64,000 bases of DNA. It comes from Planctomycetota bacterium. GTDB lineage: Bacteria > Planctomycetota > UBA1135 > GCA-002686595. The DNA is taken from positions 62,001-126,000 of the forward strand of contig JAKLKU010000018.1 in assembly GCA_023150475.1 (NCBI GenBank), read 5' to 3'. Shown piece after piece: positions 1-6,708 of the stretch. Below the pieces are notes generated by a model. It saw only the letters and a program-made list of their open reading frames with translations. It was not told the DNA's origin and searched no databases. Every line of letters starts with the position of its first letter. Position 1 is the first letter of the stretch. The position numbers and the translations under genes were made by a program.

Positions 1-1143
1 CACGTTGAGCGCGACGTTCACGACGAGCGCGACGGCGGTCAGCCACGGCAAGGGTCCGGTGACCTTGGCGACGTGGAAGCCGGTCTGCGCGAATTGGAAC
101 CAGCCCCAGCAGAGGTAGCCGAAACCGATCCACGGCACGGCGACGGCGGCGCCACGGAATCCTTCGCGCTGCGCGAGCACGTCGACGAGCTCCGGAGCGA
201 ACACCGAGAGCGCGAGCGTCACGCCGGCGAGCACGAAGAGGAAGTGGGGGCCGAGCTCGCCGAGGACCCGCGCCTGTTTCGGTCGCTCGACCAGCGAAAA
301 GACGTACGGGTACCAGACCATCAGGAACGGCGCGAGCAGCAGGTAGTTGCCGATGTACCCGAGCTTGTACGCGAGCGCGTACACGCCGACGTCGTCGCGT
401 GTGGCGAGCGCGGCGACGAAGTACCGGTCGGACGAGTGCAGGCAGAACTGCAGGATGCCGTTCGGGATCAACGGCAACGCGAACGCCATCAGCCCCGTGA
501 AGATCTCGCGCGAGAACTTCAAGCCGATCCGCGGCAGCAGGTAGAGCGCGAGCAGCGTCGCGAACACGGCTTCGGAGAGCGCGACGGCTTCGAACGCGCC
601 GACGACGCCGCGCTCGAGCACCGCGACGAAGAGCACCTGGAGCAGCAGCTCGACGATCACCTTCGACAGCGCGAACGCGCCGAACGCGAGCGAGCGCTGC
701 TCGGTCTGCAGGTAGCGCGCGAGCACTTCGCGGGCGAGCTGGAACCAGAGGATGACGAGCGAGAGCCGCGCGAGCGTCGTGAACCCCGGCTCGGCGAGCC
801 AGCCGCGGCCGTCGGCGAGCCACGTGCCCGCGCCGAGCACCGCGACGACGACGGCGGCGGAAACCGCGACCGCGAGCCACGTGGTGCTGACGACGAGGCG
901 TTTCCGCGCAGGATCCGCATCGTCGAAATAGTGCCGCGCCATCGCGTTCGTCACGTTGATGCCGCAGAGCTGCGCGAGCACCGCGATCGTCACGCCGAAG
1001 AGCTCCTTCGCGCCGTAGTCCGCTTCCGACAGGAAGTGCGTGAACAGCGGGATCAGCAGGAATCCCGCGAGCCGCGAGAGCTGCTCGGCGGCCGCGTAGG
1101 TGAACGCGTGACGCACGAGCTTCTGGATCGCATCGCGCAGCAC
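1..1143 (-). CDS. Oligosaccharide flippase, Wzx/MOP type (C-terminus cut by window edge)
   Basis: An open minus-strand frame runs from a GTG at 1143-1141 off the left edge with no stop, giving 381 residues. It is a polytopic membrane protein whose start (EQLSRLAGFLLIPLF, then LSEADYGAKELFG) matches the first helix and loop of polysaccharide-biosynthesis flippases of the MOP superfamily. A later segment GVYALAYKLG followed by hydrophobic helices is also typical. These proteins move undecaprenyl-linked glycans across the inner membrane. The start choice is tentative: no clear ribosome binding site is seen, and the frame stays open a little further upstream. No glycosyltransferase lies beside it in the window. 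Function by family; substrate unknown. Confidence 0.8.
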   Translation of the reverse strand, partial: MLRDAIQKLVRHAFTYAAAEQLSRLAGFLLIPLFTHFLSEADYGAKELFGVTIAVLAQLCGINVTNAMARHYFDDADPARKRLVVSTTWLAVAVSAAVVVAVLGAGTWLADGRGWLAEPGFTTLARLSLVILWFQLAREVLARYLQTEQRSLAFGAFALSKVIVELLLQVLFVAVLERGVVGAFEAVALSEAVFATLLALYLLPRIGLKFSREIFTGLMAFALPLIPNGILQFCLHSSDRYFVAALATRDDVGVYALAYKLGYIGNYLLLAPFLMVWYPYVFSLVERPKQARVLGELGPHFLFVLAGVTLALSVFAPELVDVLAQREGFRGAAVAVPWIGFGYLCWGWFQFAQTGFHVAKVTGPLPWLTAVALVVNVALNV

Positions 1144-1477
1144 GGCGAAGGCTCGGCGGAGTCTCGGTTGGGGGCCCGGGGGGACTCGGGGGGCGGCTCG
1201 GGGGGACTCGCTCGGCCCGCGCGCCCGAGACGGGCGGGAACACGGCGGCGGGCGGAGGATAGGTGCGCCCGGATGGGGTTGCAACCCGCGCCGAGTGCCG
1301 CGGCACCGTCACGGTCGGAGCGGGACGGGGCGCCGAGGTAGCTCGACGCGGGTTGCGTCGGAGTGCAAAGGAGAGTTGCGCGGGCGCGACCGAACGCTGC
1401 CGGATGTTTGGGAGGCTACGTTCGGCGCAGAGAGCTTCCGCTGCCGCGGCCGGAACGTGGTTCCGGCGCGCGGGCGT
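1144..1477. other. Intergenic region with G-run cluster
   Basis: No gene is visible between the lexA stop and the flippase start. The flippase-proximal part holds a G-run cluster on the plus strand at 1170-1205: runs of 5, 6, 6 and 6 G with loops of 3 to 6 bases. The remainder is GC-rich sequence without a recognisable terminator or promoter. Confidence 0.6.
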
Positions 1478-2164
1478 TCAGAAGCGTCGGACGACGCCGA
1501 TCACGACGCCGCGGATCTCGACCGACGGCGCGCGGATCGGCTGCATCGTGGCGTTGGCGGGTTCGAGCCGGACGCCGTCGGGCTCACGGAAGAAGCGCTT
1601 GAGCGTCGCTTCTTCGTCGGGCAGCACCGCGACGACCATCTCGCCGTCGCGCGCGGTTTGTTTGCGTTCGACGAGCACGAGATCCCCGTCGTGGATGCCG
1701 TCGTCGATCATCGACTGGCCTCGCACCCGCAGTGCGTAGCACTCGCGGTCGCGCGGCAAGAGGTCGGCGAGCTCGAGCTGCTCCGGATCCTCGATGGTCT
1801 CGATGGGGGAGCCTGCCGCGATGCGGCCGAGGATCGTGACCACGCCACGCCGGTCCGCCTGCGCTCCATCGGCGGCGTCTGCTCGATTCTCGCCCGGCGC
1901 GCCAAGTGCGGTGGGCGTGGTGGTGCGCGCCTGGGGCGGCGCATCGTCGAACGCGAGCTGGCGGGCGCGGCTCTTCTTGGCCGCGGCCTTGATGAGCACG
2001 CCCTTGCGCTCGAGTTCGGAAACGTGCCCGAAGATCGTGACCTTGTTGACCCCGAAGTTCTGCGCCACTTCCTCGAGCGTCGGGGAGAGCCCGTGCTCAC
2101 GCGTGTAGGCCTTGAAGAAGTCGAGGATCTGGAGCTGGCGCTTGGTGAGGGGAACTTTGCTCAC
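1478..2164 (-). CDS. lexA: LexA repressor, SOS regulator
   Basis: 228 residues. LexA represses SOS genes and cleaves itself when RecA is activated. The N-terminal winged helix is at about residues 1-70, with the recognition region around SPTLEEVAQNFGVNKVTIFG. The S24 peptidase-like C-terminal domain carries the self-cleavage site Ala117-Gly118 (GRIAAGSPI), the catalytic serine Ser151 in GQSMIDDGIHDGD, and the lysine Lys189 in ATLKRFF. The linker (about 75-105) is Ala/Thr-rich and longer than in E. coli LexA (202 aa). The start is a GTG. A 28-codon frame on the same strand ends 101 bp upstream and may be co-transcribed. No classical CTGT-N8-ACAG box is seen, which fits lineage-specific LexA boxes. 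Confidence 0.95.
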   Translation of the reverse strand: MSKVPLTKRQLQILDFFKAYTREHGLSPTLEEVAQNFGVNKVTIFGHVSELERKGVLIKAAAKKSRARQLAFDDAPPQARTTTPTALGAPGENRADAADGAQADRRGVVTILGRIAAGSPIETIEDPEQLELADLLPRDRECYALRVRGQSMIDDGIHDGDLVLVERKQTARDGEMVVAVLPDEEATLKRFFREPDGVRLEPANATMQPIRAPSVEIRGVVIGVVRRF

Positions 2165-2265
2165 TCGGGTCTCGCTGGCGCCGGTGGGGTCCGGCGCGGG
2201 GTGGTCGGCAGGGACATTGGACGACGAGGACTGCTGGGGTCGGCTGGGGTCGGGAGATCCCGCTG

Positions 2266-2352
2266 CTAGACGCAGAAGGTCAAAGCAACGAGCAGACCGA
2301 AGAACAGCAACGTGGTCGCTTCCTTGCGGGCGAGCTTGATCGCGTTGGCCAT
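2266..2352 (-). CDS. Putative 28-aa single-helix membrane peptide upstream of lexA
   Basis: An ATG frame of 28 codons ending in TAG, on the same strand as lexA. The peptide has a basic start (MANAIKLARKEA) and then a hydrophobic stretch (TTLLFFGLLVALTFCV) that could form one membrane helix. About 85% of its codons end in G or C, as in neighbouring genes. AAAGG lies about 11 bases before the ATG as a possible ribosome binding site, within an unusually A-rich leader (2364-2395). I do not recognise a family. Small SOS-induced membrane peptides that block division are known elsewhere, such as SidA of Caulobacter (29 aa), but any link here is inference from size, helix and position. It may not be a gene. 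Confidence 0.45.
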   Translation of the reverse strand: MANAIKLARKEATTLLFFGLLVALTFCV

Positions 2353-3101
2353 GGCTTCGTGACCTTTCTTGACTTGCTTGTCTTGCTTTTCTTGGAGAGC
2401 CGGGCGTGCGGACCGCCGCCTCCCCGCGAACCCTAACACCTACCTAATCGTATCGGCGGCGCCACGCGGGCGTGAACCGAGAAGTTCAAAAAGTTAGGGA
2501 GTCGTTAGGGTCAAGGCCGTGACAAGGCGCCGAGCGGGTGGCAGCGCGCGCCAAAGGTCGTGAAGGACTCCGCGGGGAGCTGGCGTAGAAGGAAGGTGCA
2601 AAGGCGCGCCGTCGGGCCCACGACTGGGTCCGGGGGGTGCCTCACGGAACTGGCACCGTGCGTTGGATCACGAGATCCCGGTTCTTGGCCTCGCTGACGC
2701 GTTTCTCGGCACCGGCGTGCCCTCGGCTGGCGGGTCCGCGCGTCTGGACCCACCGAGCGGCGCGTCGCGGAGCGACCGCCGCGGAGATCGAGCGCGCGAG
2801 CCAGCGGCTCGCGACGCAGCGACGCGCCGGCGTCTCGCGCGCGACTTCGACTCCGCGCTCGGCTCGCGACGGCGAACACACCTTCGGGCTTCCAGCATGG
2901 ACTTGCCCTCGAGCGTCCGGTTGCACCCCGCTCGCGATTTCCTGCGCAACGACGAGTGGCAGTATCCCCGAGGGTCGCCGTGGGCCCCGGCCGACGTAGA
3001 ATTCGAGGTCCACCCCCAGCCGGAACGCGCTCCTGAAAGTCCCCGCCCAGCCCCTCGCCACGGTCGAGCTCGACCTCGATCGCTACCTGATCCCCTTCCA
3101 G
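2353..3101. other. Long intergenic region between lexA leader and nadB
   Basis: About 750 bp without a convincing gene. The left part (2364-2395) is a CTTG-rich tract forming an A/G-rich leader for the small peptide on the minus strand. CCCTAAC at 2431-2437 faces two GTTAGGG copies at 2493-2499 and 2504-2510. A minus-strand frame at 2642-3061 ends in a plausible-looking tail (EKRVSEAKNRDLVIQRTVPV), but its earlier part does not look like protein. The last 100 bp continue the nadB reading frame upstream of its listed start. Confidence 0.5.
2431..2510. promoter_or_regulatory. GTTAGGG repeats, possible operator in lexA upstream region
   Basis: The heptamer GTTAGGG occurs three times in 80 bp: once on the minus strand (2431-2437, read CCCTAAC on plus) and twice on plus (2493-2499, 2504-2510). 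The two plus copies are 11 bp apart, about one helical turn. The region lies upstream of the peptide-lexA unit, where a LexA or other regulator site would be expected. The sequence match is direct; the regulatory role is inference. Confidence 0.3.
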
Positions 3102-4742
3102 TTGCGGCACCTGCCGCTCTACCGCTTCGACGTGGTGGTGCTCGGCAGCGGCGTCGCCGGGAACATGGCCGCGCTCGCGGCGGCGAGCGCCGGCGCGTCG
3201 GTCGCGCTGATCGCCAAGGATGCGCCGAACGAGACCAACACGAGCTACGCGCAAGGCGGCGTCGCGGTCGTGCTCGGTGCCGACGACTCGTTCGACCTGC
3301 ACGTCGCGGACACGCTCGCGGTCGGCTGCGGGCTCTGCGAAGTCGAAGCGGTCGAGCGCGTCGTCCGTGGGGGACCCGCGGCGATCGAGCGTCTGATCGA
3401 GTGGGGCGCGCGATTCGACGCGGGTCGCGACGGCCAGATCGATCTGTCTCGTGAAGGCGGTCACTCGCGCGCTCGGATCGTGCACGCGGGCGGAGCGGCG
3501 ACCGGCGCCGAGATCCAACGCACGCTCGATGCCGCGGTCTCGTCGCGCTCCGAGATCACCACGTTCGCGAACGTGTTCGCGATCGACCTCTTCACCGACG
3601 CCGAAGGCCGCGCGATCGGCGTGCTCTGCAAGAGTGGCCGCGGCGAACTCGTCGTCTTCACGGCGTCCGAGATCGTCCTCGCGACCGGCGGCGCGGGCCA
3701 GGTCTTCCGCGAGACCACCAACCCGTCGATCGCGACGGGCGACGGCATCGCGATGGCGTGGCGCGCCGGCGCCGCCGTGCGCGACGTCGAGTTCTTCCAG
3801 TTCCACCCGACGTGCCTCTACATCGCCGGTGCGGCGCGCGTGCTCGTCAGCGAGATCGTGCGCGGCGCGGGGGGCAAGCTGCTCGACAAGAGCGGCGTGC
3901 GTTTCATGCCGGAGTACGATCAAAAGGCCGAACTCGCGCCGCGCGACGTGGTCAGCCGCGCGTGCTTCGACCGGATGGTCAAGACCGGCGACACCAACGT
4001 CTACCTCGATCTCTCCGATCTCGAGCGCGATCCGCACGAGCTCTTCCCCGGCATCAGTCGCATCTGCCACTACTTCGGCATCGACATCGCGAAGAACCCG
4101 ATCCCCGTGCGGCCCGGCGCGCACTACATGATCGGCGGCATCCGCGTCGATCAGGACGGTCGCACCAACGTCCCCGGGCTCTGGGCCGTCGGCGAATGTT
4201 CGTCGAGCGGTCTGCACGGCGCGAACCGCATGGGCTCGAACTCGTTGCTCGAAGGGCTCGTGCTCGGCGCGCGCGCCGGTTCGCTCGCGGCCGGCAAGTC
4301 GCGCGGGGTCCCGACGCTGCCGCTCGACCAGATCGTGCGGCACGAGCGCACTGCGCCGCCGAAGGACGTGCGCATCAACATCGAGGACATGACGTACTCG
4401 CTCAAGGCGCTGATGTGGCGCCAGATGGGCATCGTCCGCAACGGCACGGCGATCTCCGACGCGCGCGACAAGATCCGCTTCTGGACACGCGCCGTGATCG
4501 GCCAGTCCGCGAGCGAGCTGCGTTCTTTCGAGCTCGTCAACATGCTGACGCTCGCCGAACTGATGGCGACGTCGGCGCTCGCGCGCGAGGAGTCGCGTGG
4601 TGCGCACTTCCGCGCCGATCACCCGAGCACACGCGCGGAGTGGCGCGCGCACTCGGTGCTCTTGCCCGTCGTCGACGCGACGCACGTGCGCGCCGCCGCG
4701 CTCGTGCGCGAGCCCGTGCTCGAACCTGCGCCGAGCCGATGA
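3102..4742 (+). CDS. nadB: L-aspartate oxidase
   Basis: FAD-dependent oxidation of L-aspartate to iminoaspartate, first step of de novo NAD synthesis, in the cytoplasm. The protein is 546 aa from the TTG at 3102. The FAD-binding motif VVVLGSGVAGNMAA is at about 11-24. NTSYAQGGVAVV (about 46-57) and REGGHSRARIVHAGG are family motifs, and FQFHPTCLY belongs to the substrate region. The helical C-terminal domain is present. The frame is open back to 3000 and encodes RYLIPF just before the listed start, which resembles the usual N-terminus; but that stretch has no ATG, GTG or TTG, so translation may begin at a CTG (for example 3033) or at the TTG. No nadA or nadC is nearby. The stop overlaps the hflX start as ATGA. 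Confidence 0.92.
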   Translation: MRHLPLYRFDVVVLGSGVAGNMAALAAASAGASVALIAKDAPNETNTSYAQGGVAVVLGADDSFDLHVADTLAVGCGLCEVEAVERVVRGGPAAIERLIEWGARFDAGRDGQIDLSREGGHSRARIVHAGGAATGAEIQRTLDAAVSSRSEITTFANVFAIDLFTDAEGRAIGVLCKSGRGELVVFTASEIVLATGGAGQVFRETTNPSIATGDGIAMAWRAGAAVRDVEFFQFHPTCLYIAGAARVLVSEIVRGAGGKLLDKSGVRFMPEYDQKAELAPRDVVSRACFDRMVKTGDTNVYLDLSDLERDPHELFPGISRICHYFGIDIAKNPIPVRPGAHYMIGGIRVDQDGRTNVPGLWAVGECSSSGLHGANRMGSNSLLEGLVLGARAGSLAAGKSRGVPTLPLDQIVRHERTAPPKDVRINIEDMTYSLKALMWRQMGIVRNGTAISDARDKIRFWTRAVIGQSASELRSFELVNMLTLAELMATSALAREESRGAHFRADHPSTRAEWRAHSVLLPVVDATHVRAAALVREPVLEPAPSR

Positions 4743-6106
4743 GGAAGCTCCACCAACCGACGGCTCGGCCGCGCGAACGGTTCCTCGTGTGCGGCGTCGT
4801 GCTGCCGCACGAAGCGCACGAACACGATGGCGACCTCGCGGAGCTGCGGGGGCTGCTCGAAGCGGCGGGCGCGGAGCCGGTCGGCACCGGTGTGCTGCAG
4901 AAGCGCGACAGCGCGGATCCCGCGACGCTGCTCGGCCGCGGCAAAGTCGAAGAGATCGGCCGCGAAGTGGAGCACCTGCGACCGGACGCGGTCGCCGTCG
5001 ACAACGACCTCTCGCCCGCGCACATCCGCAACCTCGAGAAGGCGTGGGGCGTACGGGTCGTCGATCGCTCCGAAGTGATCCTCGACATCTTCGCGAGCCG
5101 CGCGCGCACGAAGCAGGCGAAGTTGCAGGTCGAGCTCGCGCAGGCCGAGTACCTGCTGCCGCGGCTCAAGCGGATGTGGACGCACCTCGAACGCACCGAA
5201 GGCGCCGTCGGCACCCGCGGACCCGGCGAAACGCAGCTCGAGACCGACAAACGCTTGCTGCGCAAACGCGTGCAGGACCTCAAACGCGAGCTCGTCGAGA
5301 TCGAAGCCCGCAAGCAGCGCGAAGTCGCGGCGCGCGCGGACGAGTTCACGGTCGGCATCGTCGGCTACACCAACGCAGGCAAGTCGACGCTGCTCAACCG
5401 GCTGACAGGAGCGAAGGAGCTCGTCGCGGACATGCTGTTCGCGACGCTCGACACGCGCACGCGCAAGTGGAAGTTGCCGGACGGGCGCACCGTGCTGCTC
5501 TCGGACACGGTCGGGTTTCTCCAACGCTTGCCGCACCACTTGGTCGCGTCGTTCCACGCGACGCTCGAAGAGACGTTGCACGCCGACCTCCTGATGCACG
5601 TGGTCGATGCGTCGCACCCGGAAGCGCGCAACCAGATCGCCGCGGTCGAGAAAGTGCTGCACGAGCTCTCGCCCGCGCTCTCGGCCGACTTGTTGGTGCT
5701 GAACAAGATCGATCGTGTCGCGGACCCGCTCGACGTCGAGCTCCTCGTCGCCGGACGCGCCGAAGAAGTGGTCAAGATCTCGGCGGCGACCGGCGCGGGC
5801 CTCGATCGCTTGACCGCCGCGGTGGCGCGGCGCGTCGACGCGCGTTCCGCGCTGGTCCAGATCGACGTGCCGCTCGCCGACGGCCGCAGCGCGGCGCTCG
5901 TCAAGCGCGCGAGCGCGGTGCTGTCCGAAGAAGTCGTCGGCGACGAGTTGCTCCGGCTGCGCATGCGCATCTCCGAAGGTGCGCTCGGCAACTTGATGCG
6001 CGCCGTCGCGAAGAGCGTGCGCTTCACGGTGCTCGCGACGCCGAGCGCGCGCACGCACAGCGAATCGCCGCTCGCTCCGTTCGTCGCGCGCGAACCGCTA
6101 GCGTGA
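4739..6106 (+). CDS. hflX: GTPase HflX, ribosome-associated
   Basis: 455 aa. HflX binds the 50S subunit and splits stalled or stressed ribosomes. The N-terminal HflX domain (about 15-200) includes LLGRGKVEEI and GTRGPGETQLETDKR, a hallmark before the G domain. GTPase motifs: P-loop GYTNAGKS 209-216, FATLD 234-238, DTVGF 256-260, NKID 322-325. The ATG overlaps the nadB stop (ATGA), so translation is probably coupled; a longer in-frame upstream opening lies inside nadB and is not coding. The 3' end overlaps the convergent LysM gene by 9 bp. Confidence 0.95.
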   Translation: MRKLHQPTARPRERFLVCGVVLPHEAHEHDGDLAELRGLLEAAGAEPVGTGVLQKRDSADPATLLGRGKVEEIGREVEHLRPDAVAVDNDLSPAHIRNLEKAWGVRVVDRSEVILDIFASRARTKQAKLQVELAQAEYLLPRLKRMWTHLERTEGAVGTRGPGETQLETDKRLLRKRVQDLKRELVEIEARKQREVAARADEFTVGIVGYTNAGKSTLLNRLTGAKELVADMLFATLDTRTRKWKLPDGRTVLLSDTVGFLQRLPHHLVASFHATLEETLHADLLMHVVDASHPEARNQIAAVEKVLHELSPALSADLLVLNKIDRVADPLDVELLVAGRAEEVVKISAATGAGLDRLTAAVARRVDARSALVQIDVPLADGRSAALVKRASAVLSEEVVGDELLRLRMRISEGALGNLMRAVAKSVRFTVLATPSARTHSESPLAPFVAREPLA

Positions 6107-6616
6107 CGCCGCGAACGCCTGCAGCTTCGCAGGCGACGGCAGCTTGAGCTTGAACCCTGACTGCAGTGCGTCGGCGCTCGCGAGCCCGTTGTAGCGCGCG
6201 AGGGCGTCGACCAGTTCCTTCTTCGAAGTGCCGTACTGCGCGGCCGCGATCTTCGAGAGGCTCTGGCCCGGCTGCACGACGAGTTCGAGATCGGCGGGCT
6301 CCAAGCTGGTCGGCGGCGTGACGCCGGGGCCGGATTGCGAGCCGTCGACCGCGTGTCCGGGGCCGGGCTCCGTGATCGGGCCCGAACGTCCCGGGTCGTT
6401 CGGCACGGCCGGCGCCGCGGCACCGGCGGGTTTGCCGATCAGCACGACGCCCCAACCTTCGCGGATGATCCCGACTTCCGTCTCCGCGGATTCGCCTGCT
6501 GCGAGTCGTCGCGCCTCGTCGCGCTCTTCCTTCTTCGTCGCGATCCGGTGCTGGTGCCACATCGCGGCGAGCCCGAAGAGGCAAGCGAGCGCGAGCACCA
6601 GGATCAGGATGCGCAC
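6098..6616 (-). CDS. Membrane-anchored LysM domain protein
   Basis: 172 aa. An N-terminal hydrophobic helix (about residues 2-20, ILILVLALACLFGLAAMW) is followed by a charged, then Pro/Gly-rich linker (about 25-105) and one C-terminal LysM domain (about 110-162, LVVQPGQSLSKIAAAQYG). LysM binds peptidoglycan or chitin-like glycans, so the protein probably tethers the inner membrane to the wall. A -10-like TAGAGT lies upstream at 6647-6642 (complement). It is downstream of the trmD-rplS-secDF genes on the same strand with a gap of 92 bp, so it could be the last gene of that unit. No enzymatic domain is visible. Confidence 0.8.
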   Translation of the reverse strand: MRILILVLALACLFGLAAMWHQHRIATKKEERDEARRLAAGESAETEVGIIREGWGVVLIGKPAGAAAPAVPNDPGRSGPITEPGPGHAVDGSQSGPGVTPPTSLEPADLELVVQPGQSLSKIAAAQYGTSKKELVDALARYNGLASADALQSGFKLKLPSPAKLQAFAASR

Positions 6617-6708
6617 GGTGGACTCCGTGGGGGCGGTTTCGACTCTAGGGGATCTCGGTCATCGCGGGTCGGTTCGTGCGCCGCGTCCGCGCGGGCGCCT
6701 CGGTCCGT

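Noticed and set aside
73..1341. Plus-strand open frame of 422 codons at the left edge
   Set aside because: Opposite strand encodes a clear membrane flippase; the plus frame is a charged low-complexity shadow.
2642..3061. Minus-strand 139-codon frame upstream of nadB
   Set aside because: Its last 20 codons look protein-like, but the rest is Arg/Ala-rich without motifs and it overlaps the nadB N-terminal extension; not enough to call a gene.
2511..4685. Minus-strand open frame of 724 codons opposite nadB
   Set aside because: Shadow of nadB; no motif and typical antisense composition.
3758..4738. Long N-terminal extension of the hflX frame into nadB
   Set aside because: Arg-rich shadow of nadB; HflX homologues start near the ATG at 4739 that overlaps the nadB stop.
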